Shown piece after piece: positions 13,004 to 23,567 of a stretch of 64,000 nucleotides of DNA (its first letter is position 1; every line of letters begins with the position of its first letter). The translations under genes were made by a program, and so were the position numbers. The stretch spans positions 235,558 to 299,557 of the forward strand of contig MU006096.1 of the NCBI GenBank assembly GCA_010093705.1, read 5' to 3'. The notes below the pieces were generated by a model. That model was given only the letters and a program-made list of their open reading frames with translations. It made no database searches and was not told the origin of the DNA. This DNA comes from Patellaria atrata CBS 101060 (Eukaryota; Ascomycota; Dothideomycetes; Patellariales; Patellariaceae).

Positions 13004-15722
13004 CTACCACTCATCCTCCCAAACACACCATGCTCCTGTAGTAATTGCGCCAGGAATACTGTTGAATAGCTGCACATTGTAATGCTCATCTGTTCCCGAT
13101 GCGGTTCCAGAAAGCCTCTCGAGTACAAGCCATATGTCGTGATGTTGTAACATGGCGGGATCGAGATCAAAATCCATAATGCGCACGCCGTTCTCAGGGT
13201 CAGCGTACTCTCCTTGATTTGATGTGGCCAGGATTCTCTTTCCTGCGCGGCGCCCTAATTGCAATGACATTCGCAATGGGCTTCGAGTCCTAACCTCATC
13301 GTCTTGTACGCTATCATCAAACCAAAGGGGTCTACTAGCATATTTAAATTTCGCAACGAGGTTCGTCCGAACTATTCGCTTAGGTATGATAGGAGCAGCC
13401 ACCCGATTCGCACCCGGACCGATGTGAGCACCTGGGATCTCCATAAGACTACGTCCTGCGCCTTCTCTTGGAATTGGCTCCAAAGTGACTTCGGAGGTGG
13501 CATCAACCATGAGCGAAAATTCGGCTTCTCTGTTCGCCTGGAACGTGTTGCAGATAACGGTATATTTCCCTGCAGGGAGAAATGCATTGAGTTCTGCGTA
13601 AGCACTCCCGTGTCGGTGTTCCCCAGAGTCGGTAATAATATCAATGCGTCTCACGGCGTAGACTCTCTCACCTTTGCCGTGTAGGAGCTTAAAGTGAACG
13701 GGGAGACTGTCTACAGAAGTCTGCAGCAGCAAAGCCATATCTGCCCGTTCCCTCAAGACAAGGCGAAATTGCGGATTCTGGGAATATATCGGGCTATCCG
13801 GATTTCCCCCGGCTGTAGCAGTTGTCGAGGCCCAGGCACCCGTTATACGCGTGCGGAATGGGTATTTTTGGGTCGCATGCGAAAGACTACTTGGTGATTC
13901 GGAAAATGCGCTAAGTGTGAAGTTTCGTGACCTACTCTCGAGGTCTTCCCCAGAGACAACTACGGTGTAGAGAGATGAGCTCGGCGGATTAAATCGCAGC
14001 AGAGTTTGCCCGCAATTGACGTGGGGGACACGCTGCAACGAAGGTTCCCTAAGATAGACGCGGCGCCCTTGAGTATCGAATACATAAAGACTAATGAGTC
14101 CAAAGGTATCCCCTCTAACAGATAAATCAGTTCCGGTAGCCTGATCTCCAGTATGAAAGCAAATGGCATCCTCGAAGTGACAACACAAGAGTAACCACGT
14201 GGCTTCCCCAGCCTTACCAAATATAGAGAACTGGGGGTTATCTACGAAAGCTGTGTTGCTAAAATCCTTTGATACACGCCAGGCGAAATGTATATCTTCC
14301 CGAAATCGAAAGAGGCCAGGGTTCCAGTTAACGTAGAGGGATTCAAAAAGCTGGAATGCTTCGTTCATAGTGACCCAAAAGGTTCCCTGGGGGGCCTTTT
14401 CAACGAGTTGATCTGAATCCTTTGGAGATGATTTGTGGGTATCTGTGAATTCAAGGCTCGAGGGGATTTTTGTGCTGCGCGATGAAGTTCCCGCTGCCCA
14501 CGGGTTTTTGAGAAGAAGGTACTTCTGGTGGTCCGTCTCTTTCATATCTAGAACGGCATAGTCATGTTCACTTTCTAACCCATTTAGCTCTTCTGTATGA
14601 CGGTCCATTTTGCCTGTTCCGATAGTAATCATTACATCCCCATACCGGAAACTATTATAAAGTGACTTCCACACGTCACGCGCATTTGGGTCTCTCCTAC
14701 GGATGAGATTAATTACGTTTCAAGCGAGCATGGAACATAAACTGTTACCATTGAAGGAGTATTTGCTCCGGGATCCAACCGGTCAACACCCAAAGGTCGG
14801 TTGCGGAATTGCTCCCTGGGAAATCATAACCTCCTCGGACTTTCAAGTACGCCTTCTCAAGCAATGCCGGCCATAGTAGGGCCGGGTTATTTCGATCAAT
14901 TACGTGGAGGATCTTGTCCGTTTTAGACACGGGAAGTTTGTCGTCAATTACGACTTTCCGGTAACAACCGTTAAAATTAAGTCGGACAACGTACTTCCCA
15001 TTAAGCGACGTAATGGGGCTCTTTGTATGTTTGTTATGAGGGAAGAAACCTAAGGAAAGGATCTAAAAATTAAGAAGGTCCAACGATAGAAAGTAACTCA
15101 CCTACCCTTGGATGGCCCCTTTCCACGCGAGCACTTTCTGCACAAAGACTTGCCACGACCGAGCAGTCGGACGCCGCGTCTTGGACAAGGTCAGTTGGTA
15201 CCGTCGAATCCATGATGGGGCTCATAACGGTGTCCATGCTAGAGCGCATTGAGGGTGGAGGAAGTGCGTCTGCTGGTCGTTTCCAGCCATCCAAAATCGC
15301 GCACTGTTGATCGGATAGATGCAGTTCATGATGATCACTACAATAGACGGACGTAAGTCAGTATGTCATATAACTGAATGACAGGTAACAAACCAGAAAA
15401 GGTCTTCTCCTTTTTTTAACAAGAAGTCATCGTCACTCGGGACGCTTTTCCAAGGCGGAAATTTACACCCATTCAGTTTTGAACCCTTAAGAAGCAGGAT
15501 TTCCTCCGCCGTCGATAGTAAACGGCTGTTAGAAGGTTCTCGTAATCGCTTGATTTTACCCAAGATTGGTGTTCCCTGACAAATCAATTAGTGAAGCATC
15601 AGTGAGAGGGAACTGTGTAGCTCGACATTGATCTCCTTTTGCAGGTCTCTCATGTGAATTGTATCTGGCGCTGACGCCATGGAGTTCTTTGGTAGCGGAT
15701 TTAGAGAATTACAATCTGTCAT
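13004..15722 (-). CDS. palB: Calpain-like cysteine protease PalB/RIM13 (ambient-pH signalling)
   Basis: PalB/Rim13 cleaves the PacC/Rim101 transcription factor in the alkaline-pH signalling pathway on ESCRT-bearing endosomes. Firm exons are 15575-15394, 15337-15106, 15062-14749 and 14696-13004. A first exon 15722-15627, ended by a weak GTCGAG donor, would keep frame and give 838 residues, but it is tentative. The calpain core starts at KLNGCKFPPWKSVP. The catalytic Cys lies in DCSVVASL, the His in EHDYAVLDMKE and the Asn in LLKNPWAAG. Two calpain-type beta-sandwich (C2L-like) regions follow, and the protein ends in CVWEDEW. The N-terminal MIT domain usual for the family was not found. It is in tandem with the OSBP gene. 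Confidence 0.88.
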
Positions 15723-16492
15723 TGAAGTATTACAGTAGATGGGAGTGCTGGGCTCTTATGCTGAAAGGTTACAATTGTGCGTAGATGCGTTGCAATGTTG
15801 TTATTTCTTTTTCGTTCAGACACAGTTCCATCAAAGACATTCGGGAATAGATTTAGTTCTACGGTACTTTACTTAAGAAGTGTCTCTGGGCTATGCTGAG
15901 CAGGATTGAGCTTCACTTAGATAGTTTACTGAAGGCAAAGATCAGCATTCGGTATGTTGAAAATTCTCTGCGAGTCTTTAGTCTCAGTATCGAGGAGGAC
16001 GGAAGAGTCCTGTTGTAGGTCGAAGTTGAGATTATACTTTCTAGTTCATAAGTACTTGGTGGTGGCACCGGGCGGCTCATTCGGGTCATCTGTGGCGTCT
16101 ATAGCGAATCTAATCTAATCTTAGTATCAAATCCAATCGCTCATAATAAGTTCGCTTCTAGATCATGACGCCGATGTGCCTCGGTCCCCCGGATTCATAT
16201 AGCCATGATCACAACTCCGCTATCGTCTCACCTACAAACTTCCCGTCCTCCTATCAAATCCCACGAGATATCTTTCATATTCTCTGCCTTTGTTTCCAGT
16301 CACGTATTATTGTCTTCTTTAACATCATTCTTTTGCGCTCGAACTAAAACTATTCTTGCTCCCTTGCTTTATCTTCTTTTCGGCCATGCAAAGTTGAAGT
16401 CTTCCAATCAATCCCTCTTTCTCCGTATTCTCCCTGCCCTTACCCCCCTCTTGCTCGCCTAGTGGGGTATTGAAACTCTCAATATAAATTTT
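15723..16492. other. Divergent intergenic region, PalB / peroxisomal carrier
   Basis: About 770 bases between the tentative PalB start and the carrier start. It should hold both promoters, and possibly a further 5' exon of palB that I could not recognise. It includes pyrimidine-rich leader-like sequence at about 16240-16450 just before the carrier ATG. Confidence 0.4.
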
Positions 16493-17676
16493 ATGGCAGG
16501 CCAATCAAAAGAAGCAGCACTACCACCATGGGGCAATGCAGTTGCTGGTGCTGCTGGAGCTGTACTGGCGAATGCCCTAGTATATCCCCTTGACATGTAA
16601 GCTATACAACACGAGTTTAAAGTTCAGGTGTATCAGAAACTCGAGATATACCCCTTGTCTTTCTAGACACAATTACTTATACGCTGTTCCTGTACTGATC
16701 GAAGATAACATAGCGTTAAAACCCGTCTTCAGGTACAGATGAAGCGCGATCCCAACGCCGTAGATTTGAATCCAGCCGACGGACAGCACTACACTTCCAC
16801 AATCGATGCTATATCCAAGATCGTGCAAAATGACGGCGTAAAGGGGCTCTATGCTGGAATGCCTGGCGCACTTATCGGTGTCGCCTCGACGAACTTTGCG
16901 TACTTCTACTGGTACACCGTTGTGCGGACGTTCTATCTGTCATATCAAAAGCTCCCTAAGCCACCGAGCACCACTGTGGAGTTATCACTTGGAGCTGTTG
17001 CTGGTGCTATTGCCCAGCTTTTTACGATCCCAATAGCTGTTGTGACAACGAGGCAACAGACCCAATCTAAGCTGGAGAGGAAAGGTATGCTTGAAACCGC
17101 AAAGGATGTGGTTAATAGCGAAGACGGTTGGACTGGATTATGGAGAGGGATGAAAGCTAGCTTGGTATTGGTCGTGAATCCAGCCATCACATATGGAGCA
17201 TACCAACGATTAAGAGAATATCTGTTCCCTGGAAAGCAGAATCTGAAACCTTGGGAAGCATTCTGTAAGATTTCTATACCCATACGTACTATCGAGGTGA
17301 CTAAAAGACTGTAGTTCTCGGTGCATGTTCAAAAGCCCTAGCGACAATCGCAACCCAGCCTCTCATTGTTGCTAAAGTTGGCCTCCAGTCAAAACCACCA
17401 CCCGCACGTAACGGCAAGCCCTTCAAAACCTTCGTTGAGGTGATGCAGTTCATTGTTGAACACGAAGGTTTGCTTGGGCTATTCAAAGGCATTGGGCCGC
17501 AAATCATGAAAGGACTTCTTGTTCAGGGATTCCTAATGATGACGAAGGAGAGGGTAGAACTCATGTTCATCCTATTATTCCGCTATCTACGTCAATTACG
17601 CGCAGAAAAGCTGCAAAAGCTTGCGGACGTCGCAGCTGCGAAAGCAGCGCAAGCCCGACCCGTTTTGATCAAGTAA
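16493..17676 (+). CDS. ANT1: Peroxisomal adenine nucleotide carrier (ANT1/PMP47 type)
   Basis: A mitochondrial-carrier-family protein of the peroxisomal branch, which exchanges ATP for AMP across the peroxisomal membrane to feed fatty-acid activation. Three exons (16493-16596, 16714-17264, 17315-17676) join in frame to 338 residues, a normal length. The three carrier repeats carry PLDIVKTRLQVQ, then IPIAVVTTRQQTQ, then QPLIVAKVGLQ. The degenerate second and third signatures are typical of peroxisomal rather than mitochondrial carriers. A Lys/Ala-rich C-terminal tail (KLADVAAAKAAQARP) follows the last helix. Substrate is inferred from family only. Confidence 0.88.
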
Positions 17677-18089
17677 GGGGATGCTGAATACATATTATCT
17701 AAGGAGGCAAAATTTCAATCTTCTTGTATATTCTTACGATTGCTATAGAGCACTTCATGTCAGATGGTGGAGGTGATTTATTGCATTTACACCATTTTTC
17801 AGTTTCAACTGTTTACATATAACAGTAGATAGGGGAGTTCGAATGGCAGGCGATGCGAGAATTGCAAATATCCGCAATTGATCTTATGCGAACCCATAAA
17901 GATGACTATACAACCTAGTAGAAGATCAAATAGGATAGAATCAATCTCAGAAAGTTGTCATGGCCCCCATCGCCAGTGTACTTGTAAACAACGCGCTATT
18001 CGTACAGCATCCTTGTGCATATCTCTCGTTTGTGTGCCCAGTTTCCCCTCGACATTCCAATTGCCGGTAATTCAGCTCAGGGAATCGCT
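17677..18089. other. Intergenic between convergent carrier and small mitochondrial gene
   Basis: 3' UTR space of two convergent genes. No further gene, repeat or RNA is seen. Confidence 0.45.
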
Positions 18090-18736
18090 CTACTTCTTCT
18101 TCGACGATGCGTCGAACTTCTCCTCCAATGTCCTCACATAATTTTCTATCCTCTGCACTGCAGCTTGTAATGCCTATAATGCACAGTTAGTCCAAGTATG
18201 ATCTCCCCGTACACCTACGCCCCAATAATTCCCCTTTCCACAACCGCCTTCCAGACACAAGTTCCAACACCGACGAATCAGTCAAGGAGAATAGATCGCA
18301 GACTTACGTAGATATCCGTCGTCAACAACTCATTCGACACCTTATACTCGTCCAGGACGTAATAGTACATGCCCGCGCCCGAAGCCACCGAGCCGAGCAA
18401 GAAACCGAAGATACTGCAAAGATCTCACATCAGCCATGACTCTAATCCTCACTCATACTCCCTCCACAAATCCGTTTATCCCATCTCCATACACCTGCAT
18501 CCCCAGTGCCAATTATCCCACGCTCTTGCTTCTTCTCCTCAACAAACAGGCATAAAAACTGATTGCAAAGAGAATCTAACTCACCCTCCCCTAAAAGCAC
18601 CCACGGGTTTCTTCACCGCCACCGGCGCTGCAGCCGCATCTCGCAGTATGCCGCTCGTCTGGAAGCTCCTGGTCTGGCGCGTGAGGGACGGTTGGACGGT
18701 TCGCCGGACGGCGGGAAGCAGGAAGCGGGATGCCAT
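18090..18736 (-). CDS. Small mitochondrial single-span membrane protein, unnamed
   Basis: Three exons (18736-18585, 18413-18308, 18173-18090) join in frame to 113 residues with good GTGAGT and GTAAGT donors. The N-terminus MASRFLLPAVRRTV followed by Arg/Ser-rich sequence and FQTSGILRDAA looks like a mitochondrial presequence with a cleavage region. One hydrophobic helix, IFGFLLGSVASGAGMYYYVL, follows. The C-terminus (ALQAAVQRIENYVRTLEEKF) is a short amphipathic coiled coil ending in a lysine run. The layout resembles small inner-membrane assembly or respiratory-complex accessory proteins, but no specific subunit was recognised. An upstream in-frame Met would add about 70 residues; the later one was chosen because it starts the presequence. 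Confidence 0.75.
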
Positions 18737-19657
18737 CGTGCAGAGGTTCTTTCGTGAAGTGGACTGTAGGGTTCGATGGTGTATGGTTCGTGTGTTGTAG
18801 TTGAATTGGACGCGGGTTGAGATGGAGGTTAGGTTGAGGTGTGTTTTGGCGGTGGTGACGGGATCGGCAGCTGCAGCATGGAAGCTCTCCGCACGAGAAG
18901 CTCTGCTGGGTCCGGGATGGAGTGCTTGGCGTCTGTCAGAGGGATTCGACGTCACGTTAGTGGAGGAACTTGGAGGCTCTGGGATGATGGAGATAAAAGG
19001 AGGTAAGTAGCTTTATATCACGAGAGTACGGCTCGCCCGGTACCCTGTCATTATACTCCTATACCACCACCCTTACCCCCCTCCCCCCTCCCCAAAACGT
19101 GCCTCTCATCAGTCATCACTCCCCTCTCCAACCCAGTACCTGACCCTCTCCTATATAATCAACAGACAGCAAATACCTTTCTAATTCCTCGATGGTCTAG
19201 TTGGTCCTTTCCTTCTGTCAAAGTCAATTTCGTATTTCCTTCAGTCAATGTTCGAGTCTCGTTAACACCAACCATTAAACCTCGGAAGATAAAAGATAAA
19301 CTGCCTCGGGGCGGGTTTACTTGGCCCTCTTCGGAGGGTGTTCTTTTTGTATTTTTTTTTTGCTGCTATTTAAACCAGTGCGTAGTTAATCTATATAGAG
19401 ATATCTTTATAGTGTTTACTACAAGGTGGATTGCTCATGACCAATTATACCCCTATGCTCCTCCCTACTTCAAGAGTTACTACGAAAACAAATCTAGATT
19501 TGCGGTAGCTGCACACGAAAATAAACCGTATCAAACATTTCTCACTCAATGATAGCTTAGCTATACGAATCGCGGATACAGACTCAAAATCTATTCATGG
19601 ATATATATACTATAAATACGGGTAGGCGTACAGTGGAACGACCTAGAAATACAAGCT
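18737..19657. other. Intergenic with Pol III-like element
   Basis: Between the small mitochondrial gene and the 3' end of the Wss1-type gene. Pyrimidine-rich sequence occupies about 19050-19130. The main feature is the A-box/B-box/hairpin/T-run element described at 19186-19361. The rest shows nothing. Confidence 0.4.
19186..19361 (+). ncRNA. Candidate RNA polymerase III transcription unit (tRNA-like promoter, not a folded tRNA)
   Basis: TGGTCTAGTTGG at 19193-19204 matches the A-box consensus TRGYNNARNNGG, and GTTCGAGTC at 19250-19258 matches the B-box consensus GWTCRANNC. They are 45 bases apart, a spacing seen in Pol III type 2 promoters. The sequence does not fold as a tRNA: the D and T stems do not pair and the acceptor ends are not complementary. 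Downstream is a perfect CCCTC-TTCG-GAGGG hairpin (19325-19338) and a run of ten T (19352-19361) fit for termination. It could be a decayed tRNA, a tRNA-derived SINE head, or an unrecognised small RNA. Confidence 0.3.
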
Positions 19658-21121
19658 TCAAGTGACCTTCGAAAACATATTCGACTTCGGATGTGCATGG
19701 TTAGGCGGCCTCGATGCTCCGCAAAGCCCGCAGCGACCGTAATCTCCAGCATTGATGTAGGAACCTCCCTGACATGCCAGGCTCTTACAGCGCCAGTTGT
19801 TCGGCATCTTAGCTGGGTTCAGCACATTTGAACAAGCTGCACATAACACCGTGTCAGGATCGTTGACGAGAGAACATACAGGACATATGTCGTTCGAGAT
19901 GGGAGGTTTAGAGCCTGGGAATTGTGCGGTCTTGTCTTGAGTTATATTGTCATGTGAGGCCATACGTCTGGATTTCGCGGACTTGGTCATGGCTGATCGG
20001 GGACGGGTATGCGAGATGGGCGCATTCGAGGACTTATTCCGACTGAGTCGCCGGGTTGACGCTGGCCTTGATGATTCAGAAGCGTCTGTTGTTTGATCCT
20101 CATCTAAGTCCATTAGTTTCTTGGGTTTCGACTGCAAACTTGGAGGATCTTCATGGTGTATGTAGTTAAACGAATATATCTCATCCATCTCGCGGTGAGC
20201 GTTCGTATCGTCGTCTTCACCCTCGCAGACTTTGACCAAGCCACGTCCTTTCCCGTCAGTCATTCTCTTCCCATCGATATCGATATCCGCTATCTGACTC
20301 GATCCTTCGTCATAGTCCGAGTCCGACTCGCTCTCCGACCGATCTTCCACCTTTACTTCCACTTTTTTCGCTTGGTCAAACCTCGCAAGCGCTGCCGCAG
20401 CCCTCAATTCCCTACCTCTCGCACTTCCAGCCACCCGAGGCTTCCCCTTAGACTTCTTCCCGTTCTCCAGTTTAGCCTTAATCTCTTCATCCGCCCCTAA
20501 AGCTGACCCACCAGCCCCAAACTTCTTCAGGATCCTCCTCTGCTGTCTTTCCGCATAACTCATCTTCTCCTTCTCCGCCTTCCTCTTCCTCTTCCCTCTC
20601 CCGCTCCGATACGTACCTCCACACAGTTGCTTCACCTCCCCTCCCGCAGCCGGCATCGTCTCCGTCTCATACCGTCCACTCAACAGCGACGTACCCCGTC
20701 CCCACATCCCCTCACCTATATACCTCCTCTCCCACAACTCTCTCAGCTCCGCCGCATACGCATCCCTAATCTTCCAAAACGCGCCCGAATGATTCATCTG
20801 CTTGCAATGCGCCAACTCATGCATCATAACCATCTGGACATGTTTAAACGGCAACCAAGCACCACCCGGCGCCTTCAAAACCAATTGGACGACCTCGCCC
20901 GCGTTGAAGTTCCGCCCCACGAACTCTCGGTTTGCGGGGAACTCCTCGAGCGCCATCACTGCGATGTGGTTTCGTTTCATGACGGGGTAGACGATGGCGG
21001 CGACGCGGTTGAGGAAGTCGAGGGCGAGGTCGTGGTCGATGCCTGGGAGCGGTTTGATGAAGTTTATCAGGGCGTTTGGGCGCTGCGTGCGCTCGTTGAT
21101 GCGTTCGAAGCCTAGAGGCAT
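19658..21121 (-). CDS. WLM-domain metalloprotease, Wss1 type (DNA-protein crosslink repair)
   Basis: Wss1/SPRTN-type proteases degrade proteins crosslinked to DNA and act with SUMO and Cdc48. A single open exon encodes 487 residues. The WLM catalytic domain occupies about residues 1-200, with the zinc site HELAHCKQMNH (His101, Glu102, His105, His111). A basic, Lys/Arg-rich region and an acidic Ser/Asp stretch follow. Two C-terminal RanBP2-like zinc ribbons are visible, one with Cys413, 416, 427 and 430 and a second around Trp443 with Cys445, 450, 464 and 467. The second has a C-x4-C first half instead of the usual C-x2-C. The start MPLGFERINERTQRPN is typical of the family. Confidence 0.88.
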   Translation of the reverse strand: MPLGFERINERTQRPNALINFIKPLPGIDHDLALDFLNRVAAIVYPVMKRNHIAVMALEEFPANREFVGRNFNAGEVVQLVLKAPGGAWLPFKHVQMVMMHELAHCKQMNHSGAFWKIRDAYAAELRELWERRYIGEGMWGRGTSLLSGRYETETMPAAGGEVKQLCGGTYRSGRGKRKRKAEKEKMSYAERQQRRILKKFGAGGSALGADEEIKAKLENGKKSKGKPRVAGSARGRELRAAAALARFDQAKKVEVKVEDRSESESDSDYDEGSSQIADIDIDGKRMTDGKGRGLVKVCEGEDDDTNAHREMDEIYSFNYIHHEDPPSLQSKPKKLMDLDEDQTTDASESSRPASTRRLSRNKSSNAPISHTRPRSAMTKSAKSRRMASHDNITQDKTAQFPGSKPPISNDICPVCSLVNDPDTVLCAACSNVLNPAKMPNNWRCKSLACQGGSYINAGDYGRCGLCGASRPPNHAHPKSNMFSKVT

Positions 21122-21942
21122 TGTGGCGAGTGGTTGGTGGTATTTGAGATCGTGGATATGGTGTTTCTGTGCAGAGCGTGCTTTTCAAGGATATGATAGT
21201 GCTGGAGCTGACCTCATTTCGTAAAGGATCCAAAGTGACTTGTAAGCCACCGTCATCGGTTATCTACATGTTGAATTGAAATAAGTATGGGAATGACCTC
21301 CGCGGGATAAGTGAATGGTGGTTCAAGCGGTGAAACCTCGGGTCTAATTTTAATACTACTCCAAACTTTCTTCCCCTTTTTCTATCCAACTATATATTTA
21401 TATAGTGGACTCCGCAAAAATCATATAGCAAGATGACCAGATATACGTAAACGATAAAAAGCGAAACCCGGACCATGGTTAAAGCTCAGGGTGCTACCCG
21501 AGGCAAAAGCTCTATATTCGCCAGTACGGCGTACATCGGCATCAAGACATCTATCTTCCTACCTAGTCTCTTTTATAGAAACGGGTTTTCTCTTGCCGGG
21601 TGCTANNNNNNNNNNNNNNNNNNNNNNNNNNNNNNNNNNNNNNNNNNNNNNNNNNNNNNNNNNNNNNNNNNNNNNNNNNNNNNNNNNNNNNNNNNNNNNN
21701 NNNNNAAAAAAAAAGTTTAAAGACAAAGTCTCCTATCCTTTCTTTTGAGTTAAACGCCGCGAGGTAATTCCCAGCCTCGCATCTCAAGGTATCAAACCGT
21801 CCGTAAGTCAGTGCAACCGCCTATGCTCCCCGTCCCCTGAAAAATGCACTACCCCCCTACCCGTGCCAGCCTGTTCTTCATATGTACGTGTACTTACCAA
21901 CGACATCCATCGTGACATTACAATCATCTCTTCGTGAATTTT
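21122..21942. other. Intergenic with assembly gap
   Basis: Upstream region of the Wss1-type gene and downstream region of the C2H2/RING gene. It contains the run of N at 21606-21705. No gene is supported here. Confidence 0.45.
21606..21705. other. Assembly gap (100 N)
   Basis: Exactly 100 undetermined bases, a conventional scaffold gap of unknown true size. The right edge begins with a run of A, so a homopolymer or repeat may have caused the break. Confidence 0.99.
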
Positions 21943-23567
21943 TCATCTGATATCTAGCTGGAAGGGTTTAAACTTTCCTCCTATCGCCCCACACCTTGGA
22001 CAGCGCGCGATACGGCCTCTTGTCTGCTCGCTCACTAAAACGTCAACACAGTCCTGACATAATCCGCATATGCATTCAGTACATGCATAACTTTCTTTAA
22101 GCGCGGATAAGCGGCGACATGCTGCGCAGTATATTTGTACGGCATGGGAATAGTTGGGGGAACTGTCGGCTAGACCCTGTGACGTCATATGGAAGTTATG
22201 TCCGGATTGGGAAGATTCGATGGACGATTCGACGGATGGGAAAGGTTGCATATCTGATGCTTCGGGAGGTGGTGGGGTGAGTGTATTTTGCAAAGGTGAT
22301 GCGGTATATGATTGGAAATGTGAGGCAGCAAAAGGAGGAAGCGAGGCCCTGTTAGCGGGATTCGGGGATAAACCACGAGGTGAGCCGGGAACCTAAATCA
22401 AAATGTAAACATACTGAACTAAAAAAGAGATTAGGGGGCAACTGACGGGTGTCAGGTCTCTACTATCTTCCTCCGTGGCCGATGCAGCTGCATCTATCAG
22501 ATCCTCCCACCTCTTCCCCCACAGAGCTGCGGCATTTTGAGGCTCCGCAGAAAACGCTTTCCGATCGTGGCTTAATCTCTTGACGTGATCTTTTGATTTT
22601 GTGCGTTCATGTTTTGGTTTACGAGCATTTTGAGAGACAGACGATTTGCGGGGTCTTGAAGGTTTTATAGATCGAGGTACAGGGGGAAGAGTAGAAGAAC
22701 GGCCGGGAGGAGACCTGGTCAAGGATGAAGGGAGTAGTTCTCGGGGTCTTGAAGTATTTGGAACTGGGTATTGATCATCAATTCCTAATTGATTATCGAT
22801 AGCAAAGTGAGCTCTCGGACGGCTGTTTTGCGCTTCAGCTTCGGAGTAAGCTTCCTGAGCAGCAATTCCAGTCAGTAGACTTATTTCCGACAGATTACTG
22901 AGGTAATTGACCTGTTCTGAGTCCCATTCCTCCGGTCGATGGTTGTGCAGTTGGGCTAATGCGGCAGCAGCACTAGCCTTGGGCATCAGAGAACCTCGAC
23001 GAAGCTCGTCAGAGGATCGTCCCACATACTCTTCGGTGTAATAGCTATTAATATCGCCACTCGGTCCATACCCTACGGCCCAATCGGTTTCGGAGCTCAT
23101 GCTACCCGGGCCGAGGAAAAGGCCGGACGGAGCTGGTGGTGCTGATGTAGCTGGGGGTTGGGGAGGAGGTTGAGGCCGTTCGGAAGGGGGAGTATTCACC
23201 ATTAGCGCAAAGCTCTCTTCGGTAGCCGGAAGCTTTGCGATATAATGTTCGGGATGTGCTCTACGAATATGCTCCTGCATGGAGCGATATCGCTTCTCCT
23301 AAGGTCCGGAATGAGTCGTCAGCATTGACCTTGGGTGTGTACAGGAATGGTAGGGAAGATGTGGCAACTTACACCAAGACAGCGCTTCCGACAGCTTGTA
23401 CCATCTTGATTTCTCAGAGGACATACAACCTCGTTGTTTGCGTCGGAGACTGAGAAAGAGCTTGTGAGAGAAGAACGTGGCGGCATCCCAAGCTGCATGT
23501 ACCCAGACGAGCTCGAGCGGGAGAAGGGAGGGGTAAAAGACAAGCTTCTGGTAGAAAGCGGGTGCAA
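21943..23567 (-). CDS. C2H2 plus RING-like zinc-finger protein with disordered middle
   Basis: Three exons (23567-23373, 23298-22447, 22392-21943) join in frame to 498 residues. The N-terminus has a split C2H2-type finger: CPLRNQDGTSCRKRCLG in exon 1 and EKRYRSMQEHIRRAHPEHY in exon 2. The middle is long, Pro/Ser-rich and disordered, with a basic Arg/Lys patch near PRPRKSSVSQNARKPKHERT. The C-terminus has a cross-brace RING-like cluster: CAACRRL, CTECICGLCQDC, CPRCG. The combination suggests a nuclear protein with ubiquitin-ligase-like potential, but no named family was recognised. The start could also be an internal Met (MQLGMPPRSS). Confidence 0.72.

Noticed and set aside
19186-19262. A tRNA gene (acceptor-like TCCTCGA plus A and B boxes)
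   Set aside because: D and T stems do not pair and no complementary 3' acceptor strand follows, so it was kept only as a Pol III-like candidate.
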